A stretch of 64,000 bases of DNA from Novosphingobium guangzhouense (GCF_002896965.1 NZ_LYMM01000001.1:1-64000), one strand, 5' to 3'; counted from the first letter of the stretch, positions 41,901 to 51,119 are shown. Numbers and translations: made by a program. Notes: generated by a model not told the origin, from the letters alone.

Positions 41901-43739
41901 TCAGGCCGCGCCGTTAAGGGTTACGATGACTTTGCCGAAGGCCCCCGATGCAGTGCGGGCATAGGCATCTTCGGCCTGCTCGAACGGGAAGACACGGTCG
42001 ATGACCGGACGCAGCGCCTTGTCCTCCATGAAGGCGATGAGCGCTTCCTGATCGGCGCGCGAGCCGACCATGATCGCGCTGACGCGCAGCGCGGCGAAGA
42101 TCATCGGCATCGCCGGAATGTCTCCGCCGAAGCCGTCAAGCGCGCCGATCAGGGCAAGGTGGCCGTCAAGCCCAAGGCTGGCGACGGACTTGCCCAACGT
42201 GCCGCTGCCGCCCAGTTCGACCACGTGGTTCACGCCGGCCCCGCCGGTGATCCCGCGCACGGTGTCGGCCCAGTCGGGGGTGTTGGCGTAGTTGACGCCG
42301 GAATGGGCACCCATCGCCTTCACCGCTTCGATCTTGGCATCGCTGGACGACAGGACGATGGCCTTTGCGCCTGCCGCCACTGCGATCTGCAGGGCGAACA
42401 GAGCGACGCCGCCAGTGCCGATGATCAGCACCCAGTCATCCTTTTCCAGCTTGCCCAGCGTCATCAGCGCGCGCCATGCCGTTACGCCCGCACAAGGCAG
42501 GCTGGCGGCTTCCTCCCAGCTCCAGCCTTCGGGGATGCGGGTGATGCCATCGGCCGAAAGCACCACGTACTGCGCGAAAACGCCGGGTCCGCCGCCGCCG
42601 AGCGCAGAGACGGCAGCAGGCAGCGTCAGCCGTCCGCCCGCCCAGTTCTGGCAGAACGTCGACGCCACGCGGTCCCCCACGCGCCAGCCTTCTACGCCCG
42701 CGCCGATGGCGACGATCTCTCCGGCCGCGTCGGACAGCGGGGTGAAGTTGTCGGCGCCGTTCACCGGGTAGCTAAGGTCGCGGACGCTCACGTCGCGGCG
42801 GTTGATCGATACCGCGTGCACCCGCACCAGAACTTCGCCCTGAGCGGGAGCCGGTGGCGGCGCGTCTGCCCGCGCAAGGTCATAGCCGTTGGTGCCCTGC
42901 TTCAGCGTATAGCGCTTGTTTTCCATGGTCTTGTCCGTTTCGTGTGAGGGCTGGATAAAGTCGAGCACCGCGCGGGCGAACTGACCCGGCTGGCGTTCGG
43001 GCGTGGCCAGAAAAGCCGGGCCTGTGGGATGGAAAGGAACTTCGGGAAAATCACTGCGGAAGCGGGCAAGCATGCCGCCAAGGGTTAGCGGGTCGTCGGC
43101 CGCCTGCACGACCTGCACGGGGCAGCGAACCTGCCGGAAGACCGCAGCGAAATCCTGCACGAAGATGGCATCGAAGGCCTGATCGCGCGCTCCCATTGCC
43201 GTGAGCGCGCCCATCGTTTCGGCATGAACGAGCGGGCCGTCATAGTCGAGGAACAGGCTTTTCATCAGATCCCAGCAATCGGAAACGTGTGACCCGTCGC
43301 GCGCGATCGGCGCGGCATTACCGATATCGGCGCGCAGCTTCGTACGCTCTTCGGGCGGCGCATAAAGCACGCCGGACAGGGTCAGCGACTGCACCCGTTC
43401 AGGAGCAAGGCGCGCCATTTCGGCGGCGAAATGGGTGCCGGTGTGATGTGCGGCCAGGTGAAAGGCATCAATGCCAAGGGCATCAAGCGCGTCAAGCAGC
43501 CAGCGGCCATAGTTTTCGGCAGAGGGCTGGCCTTCAGGGCGGAAGGACTGCCCGAAGCCGGGCGTGTCGAATGCAACGGCGGCATTGCGGCCGTCAAGAT
43601 AGCGCAAGACCGCATCGAAGCTGGACGAAGATACCGGGGTGCGGTGGAGCAGGATCAGCGGAATGCCCGGTCCTTCGACCGAGCGATAGTGGATCTGGCC
43701 CACACCCGTGGATGCGTAACCTTTGGTCGGACCGGCCAT
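41901..43739 (-). CDS. Fusion of an alpha/beta hydrolase and a zinc-type (MDR) dehydrogenase
   Basis: 612 residues in one frame. Residues 1-265 are an alpha/beta-hydrolase. Its nucleophile elbow reads AHHTG, so His99 sits where Ser, Cys or Asp is expected. Residues 272-612 are a complete medium-chain dehydrogenase/quinone reductase with IIGTGGVALFALQIA as the NAD(P) site. M272 (MENKRY) looks like a former native start but has no clear ribosome-binding site. The protein is first in the operon with the monooxygenase and ALDH. Two steps on one substrate, or substrate binding by a non-catalytic hydrolase domain, are possible. Confidence 0.85.
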   Translation of the reverse strand: MAGPTKGYASTGVGQIHYRSVEGPGIPLILLHRTPVSSSSFDAVLRYLDGRNAAVAFDTPGFGQSFRPEGQPSAENYGRWLLDALDALGIDAFHLAAHHTGTHFAAEMARLAPERVQSLTLSGVLYAPPEERTKLRADIGNAAPIARDGSHVSDCWDLMKSLFLDYDGPLVHAETMGALTAMGARDQAFDAIFVQDFAAVFRQVRCPVQVVQAADDPLTLGGMLARFRSDFPEVPFHPTGPAFLATPERQPGQFARAVLDFIQPSHETDKTMENKRYTLKQGTNGYDLARADAPPPAPAQGEVLVRVHAVSINRRDVSVRDLSYPVNGADNFTPLSDAAGEIVAIGAGVEGWRVGDRVASTFCQNWAGGRLTLPAAVSALGGGGPGVFAQYVVLSADGITRIPEGWSWEEAASLPCAGVTAWRALMTLGKLEKDDWVLIIGTGGVALFALQIAVAAGAKAIVLSSSDAKIEAVKAMGAHSGVNYANTPDWADTVRGITGGAGVNHVVELGGSGTLGKSVASLGLDGHLALIGALDGFGGDIPAMPMIFAALRVSAIMVGSRADQEALIAFMEDKALRPVIDRVFPFEQAEDAYARTASGAFGKVIVTLNGAA

Positions 43740-43842
43740 GCGAACTCCCTTGACGTCCTCAGCCTGAACACGGCCGCGTCGCTTCTCGCCTTGGGGTCTA
43801 CGGGGACGATGGGGTGCTAACCAGCAAATCGGGAGATTTTAC

Positions 43843-43859
43843 GACAACTATCAGTTGTC
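43843..43859. promoter_or_regulatory. Inverted repeat between lysR and the fusion gene
   Basis: GACAACT-ATC-AGTTGTC, perfect 7-bp arms, about 104 bp upstream of the fusion-gene start and 2 bp beyond the lysR stop codon. Position and symmetry fit a LysR-type activator site for the catabolic operon. Confidence 0.45.
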
Positions 43860-43861
43860 AA

Positions 43862-44764
43862 TCAATCGGTTGCATCCCTTTGCAGATAGGCTTTCACGAT
43901 GTCGCAATAAGCGGTCACCAGTGGGGTAGGGCGGGCATGGCGGCGCGTTGCCATGACCAGATCCCAGCCTTCGTCTTGCGGTTCCATCGGCAGGATGGTC
44001 AGAATACCGTCGCGAACGTGCGGCTGCACCTGCCGCAGTGGTGCGATCCACCAGAATTCGCTGCGCCGCAGCCAGGCCATGGCGAAATCTATCGAGGCGG
44101 CCTTCAGCATCGGGCGCGGGGTGGGATTACCTGCGAAAATGCGCTCCAGATAAGCTTCACCGCGCGGGTAGTTATGGATCGCCAGCATGGGATAATCGGC
44201 AAGCATCGCTGACGTGACGGCCTTTGACTGGCCAAGCGGGTGATCCTTGCGCACCACCACCACGTTGCGGTCGCGTGCGATGACGCTGGTGGTGACAAGG
44301 TGGCGGGGCACCTGATCGGGGCTGGAGCACAGGATCAGGTCGAGATCACCCTGCAGCATCGTGTCGCGCAGCAAGGGGAAGTCCCCGCGATCGACCGACA
44401 GGCGCGTCTGCGGGTAGCGTTCGTGGAACGTCTGCAGCGTTTCCGGAATGGCCTCGCTCAACAGGTTTGGCGTTGCGCCGATCCGCAAATGGCCGAACTT
44501 GCGGCCCATGGTATCGGCAAGGGCATCGTCGAAGCGGCGCACATCGGCCAGGATATCGCGTGCATAGGCCAGCAGTTGCCGGCCTTCCTCGGTCAGCAGC
44601 ACGGCCTGCCGGCCCCTTTCGAACAGGGTGACCGACAGGCTGCGCTCAAGCTGCAGGATGCTTTTGCTGACGGCCTGCTGCGAAAGGTTTACCCGTTCCG
44701 CCGCAAGCCGGAAGTTGCGGGCCTCGGCCACCGCGAGGAAGTGTCTGAGCTGGCGGATTTCCAT
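43862..44764 (-). CDS. LysR-family transcriptional regulator
   Basis: 300 residues with the N-terminal LysR HTH (HFLAVAEARNFRLAAERVNLSQQAVSKSILQLE) and a two-lobed substrate-binding domain (LRIGATPNLLSEAIPETLQTF..). It is encoded upstream of, and on the same strand as, the fusion/monooxygenase/ALDH operon with a 122-bp gap holding an inverted repeat. It probably activates that operon in response to its aromatic substrate. The effector is unknown. Confidence 0.9.
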   Translation of the reverse strand: MEIRQLRHFLAVAEARNFRLAAERVNLSQQAVSKSILQLERSLSVTLFERGRQAVLLTEEGRQLLAYARDILADVRRFDDALADTMGRKFGHLRIGATPNLLSEAIPETLQTFHERYPQTRLSVDRGDFPLLRDTMLQGDLDLILCSSPDQVPRHLVTTSVIARDRNVVVVRKDHPLGQSKAVTSAMLADYPMLAIHNYPRGEAYLERIFAGNPTPRPMLKAASIDFAMAWLRRSEFWWIAPLRQVQPHVRDGILTILPMEPQDEGWDLVMATRRHARPTPLVTAYCDIVKAYLQRDATD

Positions 44765-44814
44765 CGCCGCCTGCCTACTTCATCGCGGCCGCCGCCGCCA
44801 GCCTGCCGTTGTTC

Positions 44815-45273
44815 TCAATACGAGCCCGAGGTGTCCGCAGCATCGACGACGCCGTCACCATTGCTGTCGAGCTTCTTGAACATGCGATCACCCGAGGCGT
44901 TGAATTCCGCCAGCGACAGATTGCCGTCCTTGTCGGTGTCCAGCACGCCGAAACGCACGTGCGCCTGCTTGAGCTGGCCCTCGGGCACCTTGGCATCCTT
45001 GAAGCGGGCGGTAAATTCGCCGACGTATTCCGCCTCGCTGACTTTGCCGTCACCGTCGAGATCGAAGGTGTGGTACTTGGCGGTGCGGGCGGCGGTGAAT
45101 TCGGCTGCCGTCACGCGTCCATCGTGATCGCTGTCATTCTCGCGCAGGAACGCTTCCTTCCCGTGACCGGGCGCGGCGCGGCGTTCCTCGTTCGATTGAG
45201 CGGCTGCGCCCTGGCTGGCGGCGAGGGCAAGGGCAAGAGCGGCAATGCCGGTGCTGAAGTGGGTCTTGGTCAT
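44815..45273 (-). CDS. Secreted EF-hand calcium-binding protein
   Basis: 152 residues, signal peptide ending about AAAQ. Four EF-hand loops are visible: DSDHDGRVTAAE (47-58), DLDGDGKVSEAE (71-82), DTDKDGNLSLAE (112-123) and DSNGDGVVDAAD (136-147). GGAGAAGACCC precedes the ATG. It is the last gene of the TBDT/TonB/DUF4198-like operon, 38 bp after the previous gene. A periplasmic Ca2+-binding or sensing role is inferred; its link to metal import is unclear. Confidence 0.88.
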   Translation of the reverse strand: MTKTHFSTGIAALALALAASQGAAAQSNEERRAAPGHGKEAFLRENDSDHDGRVTAAEFTAARTAKYHTFDLDGDGKVSEAEYVGEFTARFKDAKVPEGQLKQAHVRFGVLDTDKDGNLSLAEFNASGDRMFKKLDSNGDGVVDAADTSGSY

Positions 45274-45311
45274 GGGTCTTCTCCGTTGAACTTAGCTTTG
45301 CTTGAATCGGC

Positions 45312-46103
45312 TTATTCTTCCACCTGGAATGTGAGTGAGGTGGTGTAGCTGCGCTCATCGGTGCCTGAGCCTGCAGGCGCAGCGGCGCGGTGGCGCGTCA
45401 TCAGGACGTAAGTGCCCGGACGGTCGAACTTGAGGACAAGCTTGCCTGCCGCATCGGTCTTTACCTGCCGGTGGCTGAGCGCTTCCTCATAATCCGCGCC
45501 GCCGCGATCGAGGTCGAGTTCCTGTCCGGCCATCGGTTTGCCGTCGAACAGCACTGTCAGCGCGAACGGGGTGTCGAGATAGAGCTCGTTGGGGTGAGTG
45601 ACCGGCTGGATGCGCAGGCGGCCGATGGCGACGTCCACGGGTGCACGGGTGGGCTGCTTCTTGGATACATAGGCATCGGCGACCGTCTCGGTCTGGCTGG
45701 TGCGGACCTGCGTCGCCTCCTTGGGCACTTCGCCGTGGACCGGGCGCCACTGCCCGCCGACAAGCGCGCTCTTGCCTACCCGGCCAAGGCGGACGCCGGT
45801 GGTGAAGCGATAGGTGCCCTCGGCGTCAAGCGCGCTTTCAAGCACGACCATCTGCTTGAGCGGCGTGATCGACTGGAAGCTGCCGCGCGAACCGTCGGGA
45901 AGGATGACGTGATAATCCTTTGCATCCACCGGCACTTCGGGGCGGAAGAACTTTTCGGCGAAGGCCGATTCCACCGTCACCATCTTCTCGGTGTTGGCCG
46001 CGAAGAATTTCGGCAGGAGGTACGATGTGTGGGCGCTCGCGGCGCCGGGCGCGATGCCCGCGGCGCACAGCAGGGCGGCGATACCTGCGGAAAGTCTGGT
46101 CAT
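45312..46103 (-). CDS. DUF4198-like periplasmic protein
   Basis: About 263 residues. Signal peptide (GIAALLCAAGIAPGAASAHTSYL) with the mature protein starting in AHTSYLLP, the conserved start of DUF4198 proteins. The rest is beta-rich with an Ig-like C-terminal half (LVLKFDRPGTYVLMTRHR). The ATG at 46103 gives the better signal peptide. The ATG at 46139, overlapping the tonB stop as ATGA, is the alternative. Relatives occur beside metal-uptake TBDTs and have been proposed to handle metal or cobalamin-type ligands in the periplasm. Confidence 0.75.
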   Translation of the reverse strand: MTRLSAGIAALLCAAGIAPGAASAHTSYLLPKFFAANTEKMVTVESAFAEKFFRPEVPVDAKDYHVILPDGSRGSFQSITPLKQMVVLESALDAEGTYRFTTGVRLGRVGKSALVGGQWRPVHGEVPKEATQVRTSQTETVADAYVSKKQPTRAPVDVAIGRLRIQPVTHPNELYLDTPFALTVLFDGKPMAGQELDLDRGGADYEEALSHRQVKTDAAGKLVLKFDRPGTYVLMTRHRAAAPAGSGTDERSYTTSLTFQVEE

Positions 46104-46135
46104 GGTCTGCTTTGTCCTCGTGAGAGAGCTAAGGG

Positions 46136-46939
46136 TCATTGCCCGGTAATTTCGAACGTGAAGCTGTGCGCGGTGCCATCCGGCGGACGCGGGAAGGGGG
46201 AGGCGCGGCGGACGAGCGCCATGGCTTCGTGATCGAAGCGCGAAGACCCCGATGTGCGCGCGACCTGTATCGTTCGAGCGGAGCCGTCCGGTTCGATGGT
46301 GAAGCCGATCAACGCCGCACCCGCGCCGATGGTGTTGCCCCGGCGATGGCGTTGCAGGTGCTGGTAGATGCGGCCCTTGAAGTTGCTGACGGCGGAATTG
46401 CCCGCCTGATCGGTACTGCCGCCGCCGCTGCCGCCGCGCCCGCGCGCCTCCGCCACGCCTTCAGCCGCGCGTGTCTGTGGACCGGGGGCGGAAATCGGGG
46501 TGACAAGCGTGGCGACGGGGATCAGCTTGGCTACCGGCAATTGCCGTGTCGTCGTTGCCGCCGTGCCATCGCCGGTGCGGCCCTGTCCGCCGCCGCCCGC
46601 CGGGGCTGCGGGCGCGGGCAAGGGCTGAACGGCGGGCCTTGGCTCGGTTACGACCGCTTGCGAGGGAACCTCGTCAGGCGGCGTCACTGCACGTTCCTGG
46701 GGTCTTTCCGCTTCGGCGGGAGACGGCGCCTTGGGGCCTGGCCCACCTTCGCGGGTGGACAGGTCGATGCTGACGAGGGTGGAGCGCGTGCCCCCTTCCA
46801 CCAGCACCGTTTCACCCCAGGTGAAGACCAGCAGCGCTGCCACCACGGCATGCGCGGTGACCGAGGCGGCCATGGCGTTCAGGTCGATCCGCGCGAAAGG
46901 ACCGGTCCCGAACTCGGATCTGCCCATCCAGTAACCCAT
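46136..46939 (-). CDS. tonB: Energy transducer TonB
   Basis: 267 residues with one membrane anchor near residues 22-42 (NAMAASVTAHAVVAALLVFTW). A Pro/Ala/Gly-rich periplasmic spacer follows. The C-terminal TonB domain contains FKGRIYQHLQRHRRG, GAALIGFTIEPDGSARTIQVARTSGSSRFDHEAMALVRRASPFPRPP. It lies 16 bp after its TBDT gene, so it is probably a receptor-dedicated TonB that draws on ExbBD encoded elsewhere. Confidence 0.9.
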   Translation of the reverse strand: MGYWMGRSEFGTGPFARIDLNAMAASVTAHAVVAALLVFTWGETVLVEGGTRSTLVSIDLSTREGGPGPKAPSPAEAERPQERAVTPPDEVPSQAVVTEPRPAVQPLPAPAAPAGGGGQGRTGDGTAATTTRQLPVAKLIPVATLVTPISAPGPQTRAAEGVAEARGRGGSGGGSTDQAGNSAVSNFKGRIYQHLQRHRRGNTIGAGAALIGFTIEPDGSARTIQVARTSGSSRFDHEAMALVRRASPFPRPPDGTAHSFTFEITGQ

Positions 46940-46955
46940 GTCCGCCTCGCCCCCC

Positions 46956-48944
46956 TTAGAACATCTTCGAGAGAGCGGCCTTGAAGTTGCGGCCCACCGC
47001 CGGGCGGGTGGACAGCGCCGACTGGTAATAAGTGTCGAAGATGTTCTCCACGCTCAGGCGCAGGGCGACGTTGTCGAAGATACCGCCGCTGGGCGTGATC
47101 GTGGCACGCAGGTTGTGGACGTCGAAGCCCTTGTGCTCGGTGCCGTTGATGTTCAGGTCTTCGCCCAGCGTGCTTTCCCAGCGCACATCGAACAGCTTGC
47201 CGAAGCGCTTGCCCGCCGAAAGCATGTAAGTCTTCTGCGGCAGGTTGGTCCAGTCGTCGATAACGCCGGTAGTGCGCAGGCGCTCGCCGTCGGGAATCGT
47301 GGCGTTGAAGTCGAAGTAGAGGCCGTCCGCGGTGGCGTAGGACGCCTCGATCTCGAAGCCGTCGAGGTAGACTTCGCTTACGCCCGAATAGGCGGTGTTG
47401 TCGGTCAGTTCGGTGTCGTAGTAGTTGACCTTGATCGCCAGATGATCGCCCTTGCCCAGCAAATCGGTGCGGTCGAACGAGCCGCCCGCTTCCCAGGTCC
47501 GGCTCTTTTCGGGCTGGTTCATGTACGTGGCATTGTCGAGGTCATCGATGATCGGCAGGTTGCGGGTGCGCGCCCAGCTACCGAACGCGGCAAGGCCGAA
47601 CGGCAGTTCATAACGGGCCGATACGCCGCCCATCCATGCCGTGTTGTTGTACGATACCGGCGTACCGGTGCGGTTGGACTTGATGTTCGAGGTTTCCCAG
47701 CGGATCGCCGGGCTCAGCGTGAAGCCGCGGAACAGCGCGATCTCGTCCACCGCAAAGGCCGCCATGCGGTTGTCGGTGCCGCCCGGCGCGCTGTTTGCGT
47801 CCGCACGAACCTTGTGGATGTATTCGACGCCGAAGTGCAGGTTGTGGCGGATCGGCCCGGTGGAGAACAGCGAGGCGTTCTTCAGCGTGATCTTGGAGGT
47901 TTCATACCGATGATCGGCATCCAGAACGGGCGAGATCGGCGTGCCGACGGCACTCTGGTCGATTTCCTGATTGGCATATGTGTACAGCAGCTGCAGGTTG
48001 ACCGCGTCATTGTCGACCGGCTTGTAGCCGTAGGACACCGTCAGCACCTGGCTCTTGGTGTCGCGGTCCACGTTGCCGAAGATGCCCGCCGTGGTCCCGA
48101 AGCTGTCATACGGAACATCGCGGTCGCTGGTCGTCGTCTGGTTGAAGCTGGCAGCAATGGTGTGGGCGTTGTCCGCGCCGAAGTGGAATGCGCCTTTCAC
48201 CAGGAAGCTGGGCAGGTCGAACGAACTGTTGCCGATGCGGTCGCCGTGGCCGTCCTTTTGAGTGCCCTGCGTGCGCCAGGTGTAGTTCGCCAGGAATTCG
48301 AACTGTTCGGTCGGCATCGCCGCGACGGTGGTTGAGGTCGCGAAGCCGTTGCGGTTGGTCTGGCCCGATACGGTCTGGCTGGCGGCAATGCCCGTCTTGC
48401 CGTGCAGGACGCTGGATGCATCGTTGGTTTCCAACAGCACGACGCCGCCGATGATGCCCGATCCCCATTCGAAGCTGCCCACGGTGCCGCGGATCACCTG
48501 CGCCTGCTTGTAAAGCAGCGGGTCGGTGAAAAGCTGAGTGCCGACGCGATAGATTTCCTCGGAGCCGGTGGTGGCGCCGTCAACCACGAAGGCTACCTTC
48601 TGGTCGGTGCCGTATGTGCCGTTGGCGCCGAAGCCGCGGATGTTGATCCCCGACCCGATCGGCGTGGACCCGTTGATGAGCGTCACGCCGGGCACGGAAT
48701 CAAGCAGCTCGGCGATGGTGGATGCCTGGCGATCCTCGATCTCCTCGCGGTCGATCACGGTGATCGGCGTCGCGGTGTCGGTCTGGATGGCGCGGGTGCT
48801 GGTGCCGATGTCGATGGTGCCCAGGAAGTCGCCGGCCTGTTCCTCTTTCTCGACAGTGGCATCCTGCGCATGGACAGGAGCGGCAACGAAAAAGGCAACA
48901 GCGGACGCGCCGCCAAGCGCGCGGGCGGCAAAACTACGAAGCAT
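46956..48944 (-). CDS. TonB-dependent receptor, iron/heme-type
   Basis: 662 residues, smaller than the carbohydrate receptors here. Signal peptide (GASAVAFFVAAPVHAQ), plug with ITVIDREEIEDRQASTIAELLDSVPGVTLING and INIRGFGANGTYGTDQKVAFVVDG, a VIRGTVGSFEWGSGIIGGVV segment, and a barrel ending in SKMF. The layout is like heme/hemophore receptors of the HmuR/HasR group. A Fur-box-like palindrome lies just upstream. It starts an operon with tonB, a DUF4198-like gene and an EF-hand gene. Iron or heme as cargo is inferred. Confidence 0.9.
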   Translation of the reverse strand: MLRSFAARALGGASAVAFFVAAPVHAQDATVEKEEQAGDFLGTIDIGTSTRAIQTDTATPITVIDREEIEDRQASTIAELLDSVPGVTLINGSTPIGSGINIRGFGANGTYGTDQKVAFVVDGATTGSEEIYRVGTQLFTDPLLYKQAQVIRGTVGSFEWGSGIIGGVVLLETNDASSVLHGKTGIAASQTVSGQTNRNGFATSTTVAAMPTEQFEFLANYTWRTQGTQKDGHGDRIGNSSFDLPSFLVKGAFHFGADNAHTIAASFNQTTTSDRDVPYDSFGTTAGIFGNVDRDTKSQVLTVSYGYKPVDNDAVNLQLLYTYANQEIDQSAVGTPISPVLDADHRYETSKITLKNASLFSTGPIRHNLHFGVEYIHKVRADANSAPGGTDNRMAAFAVDEIALFRGFTLSPAIRWETSNIKSNRTGTPVSYNNTAWMGGVSARYELPFGLAAFGSWARTRNLPIIDDLDNATYMNQPEKSRTWEAGGSFDRTDLLGKGDHLAIKVNYYDTELTDNTAYSGVSEVYLDGFEIEASYATADGLYFDFNATIPDGERLRTTGVIDDWTNLPQKTYMLSAGKRFGKLFDVRWESTLGEDLNINGTEHKGFDVHNLRATITPSGGIFDNVALRLSVENIFDTYYQSALSTRPAVGRNFKAALSKMF

Positions 48945-48951
48945 GATAATT

Positions 48952-48994
48952 CCCCATGTCGCTAATGCGAATCGTATGCATTAGCGACATGGGG
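48952..48994 (-). promoter_or_regulatory. 17-bp perfect inverted repeat centred on a Fur-box-like sequence
   Basis: Arms CCCCATGTCGCTAATGC and GCATTAGCGACATGGGG with a 9-nt spacer. The central 19 bp (48964-48982, AATGCGAATCGTATGCATT) resemble classical proteobacterial Fur boxes and share the dyad centre. In the minus-strand mRNA the 3' arm ends in TGGGG, which is the only plausible Shine-Dalgarno, 7 nt before the TBDT ATG. The repeat could thus be an iron operator and a translation-blocking hairpin. Confidence 0.7.
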
Positions 48995-49072
48995 GGATAG
49001 AGCCTCGCGCGGTGTAGTAAAGGTGTAATTTGTCGCAGACTGACACATTTGCCCGTCGGGACTGTCCGGCAG

Positions 49073-50398
49073 TCAGGGCTCGGCGTGCCGCTCGCTTATG
49101 GCGGAGATCACGGTCGCGCACACAAGGTCGCCGATCACATTGAGAGTGGTGCGGCACATGTCGAGAAACCGATCGACGCCAATGATCAGTCCGATGCCTT
49201 CCGGCGGCACGCCGACGCTGCCCAGGATCAGCGCCACCACAGGCAGCGATCCCGCAGGAACTCCCGCCGTGCCGATGCCCGCAAGAATGCAGATCAGCAT
49301 GACGTAGAGCTGTTGCCAGAGATCAAGTTCCACGCCGAAGAATTGGGCCAGGAACAGCACCGTCACACCTTCGAACATCGCGGTGCCGTTCTGGTTGGCG
49401 GTTGCGCCGATGGTCAGGACGAAGCGGGCGATCCTGTTGGGAAGGCCAAGTTCCTCATCCGCCACGCGCAGGGAAGTGGGCAGGGTGGCGTTGGAACTGG
49501 CGGTGGAGAATGCCAGCAGGCTTACCTCTCGGGTAGAACGGAAGAATGTGATCGGATTGCGGCGGGCTACGAAGGCAAGCAGCGCCGGGAACACGCCGAA
49601 CATCTGCAATCCCAGCGCCAGCAGCACGACACCGGCGAATGCTGCCAGTTTGCCGAGCAGATCCCAGCCGAACTGCGCCGAAAGGTTGAACATGAAACAG
49701 AAGATCGCGACCGGCGCCATCTTTATGACGATGCCGATCAGTTTCATCGAAACTTCGAAGACGCCCTCGATCGCATCCTTCAGCGTGGTGGTGTGGGGGC
49801 TCCTGACCAGCAGCAGGCCGATGCCGAAGAACATGGCGAAGAACATGACGGCAAGGATGTCGTTCTCGCTCATCGCGGTGATCACGTTGGAGGGCACCAG
49901 CGCCAGAACCGCATCCACACCGGACGCGGATTTGCCGGAGGTCTGGAGAATGCTGCCTGCGGAATCCGCGCCTCGGGCCAGCAGATCGCGTGCGGCCTCG
50001 CGGTTGACGCCGTCGCCGGGGCGAAGGACATTTACCAGCGCCAGACTGATGGCAACCGCGATGCCCGAGACGACAAGCGTATAGGCCAGGGTAGCCAGCC
50101 CGACCCTGCGCAGCGCCCGCAATTCGCCCATTTCGGCAATGCCGATGACAAGGGCGGAGAACAGCAGGGGCAGGACCAGCATGAACAGCAGGCGCAGGAA
50201 TATCTGCCCGATCGGTGTCGTCACATACTCCACCAGCGGCGCGATCCAGGCGGCATCGGGAGCCAGTGTGTAAGTCAGCAACCCCGATGACAGGCCCAGC
50301 ACGAACCCGGCCAGAATGTACAATTGAAGCCGCTTGTGGCCCGTCCGATTGCCCGCGTCGGCCGAAGGGTCGTCGAAAGTCTCGCGGGACTGTTCCAT
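49073..50398 (-). CDS. Dicarboxylate/amino acid:cation symporter (DAACS family)
   Basis: About 441 residues with eight or so membrane helices. The two hairpin signatures of the glutamate/C4-dicarboxylate carriers are visible: [15 protein letters not shown] (HP1) and [22 protein letters not shown] (helix 7). [24 protein letters not shown] is HP2. It imports Glu/Asp or C4-dicarboxylates with Na+ or H+. The start could be ATG 50398 or ATG 50428; neither has a strong ribosome-binding site. It stands alone. Confidence 0.88.
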   Translation of the reverse strand: MEQSRETFDDPSADAGNRTGHKRLQLYILAGFVLGLSSGLLTYTLAPDAAWIAPLVEYVTTPIGQIFLRLLFMLVLPLLFSALVIGIAEMGELRALRRVGLATLAYTLVVSGIAVAISLALVNVLRPGDGVNREAARDLLARGADSAGSILQTSGKSASGVDAVLALVPSNVITAMSENDILAVMFFAMFFGIGLLLVRSPHTTTLKDAIEGVFEVSMKLIGIVIKMAPVAIFCFMFNLSAQFGWDLLGKLAAFAGVVLLALGLQMFGVFPALLAFVARRNPITFFRSTREVSLLAFSTASSNATLPTSLRVADEELGLPNRIARFVLTIGATANQNGTAMFEGVTVLFLAQFFGVELDLWQQLYVMLICILAGIGTAGVPAGSLPVVALILGSVGVPPEGIGLIIGVDRFLDMCRTTLNVIGDLVCATVISAISERHAEP

Positions 50399-50477
50399 GC
50401 GGGTGACTGCTTCCCTGTTTTGGCCCATGCACGGGCCGGCTTCTGGGAAACAAAGTCCGACAGCGGCAAACGTTGCC

Positions 50478-51119
50478 TCAGCAGGGAAAGGTGATCGGCG
50501 GCGTCGAAGAGGGTGTCCACGGCGACACCCGGACCATGACTGTTTCGAACAGGTCGGAAGTTGTGTGTTGCGAAAGCCATGCTTGGACGCGGGCAGGGCC
50601 GCTGTCAGCGAACCAGTCCCGATCCACCGCGGCAAACTGGCGCACGAACGGCATGACCGCGGCGTCGGCCAGTCCGCGTGCGTCACCCGCAAGATTCGCG
50701 TTCAGGCGGAGCAGGTCTTCCAGTTCATGCAGGAATTCGAGCCCGGCGGTTCGATGCGCATGCGGGTCGGCATCATGGCGTTCGGGGTACTTGTATCGAT
50801 CGAGGTGGTGCTTGAACCGCGTGTCGTTGGCGGCGATCAGGTCCGGGGCATCGCGGTCCAGCCAGCCTTCGGGATCGCTGGTCGCAAGCACGCGGCGCAT
50901 GATGTCGATGCTCTGATCGATCACTTCGCCATCGGGCATGATCAGGACCGGCACGGTGCCTTTCGGGGAAGCAACCAGCATGTCTTCCGGCTTGGCGGAA
51001 AGCTTGACTTCGCGCAGTTCGCATCGGGTCGCGCTGACTGCCACAGCCAGCCTTGCCCGCATCGCATAGGGGCAGCGGCGAAAACTGTAGAGGATCGGCA
51101 GGGCCATGGGCGGCGTCAC
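50478..51119 (-). CDS. Glutathione S-transferase-like protein
   Basis: 213 residues. The N-terminal thioredoxin fold begins LYSFRRCPYAMRARLA, with Cys16 where cysteine-type (glutaredoxin-like/omega) GSTs have their catalytic residue. The cis-Pro is in GTVPVL and the SIDIM segment binds the glutathione gamma-Glu. The C-terminal part is all-helical. The ATG overlaps the stop of the next-upstream gene (ATGA). Role unknown; it could reduce or conjugate an electrophile. Confidence 0.82.
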   Translation of the reverse strand: MTPPMALPILYSFRRCPYAMRARLAVAVSATRCELREVKLSAKPEDMLVASPKGTVPVLIMPDGEVIDQSIDIMRRVLATSDPEGWLDRDAPDLIAANDTRFKHHLDRYKYPERHDADPHAHRTAGLEFLHELEDLLRLNANLAGDARGLADAAVMPFVRQFAAVDRDWFADSGPARVQAWLSQHTTSDLFETVMVRVSPWTPSSTPPITFPC

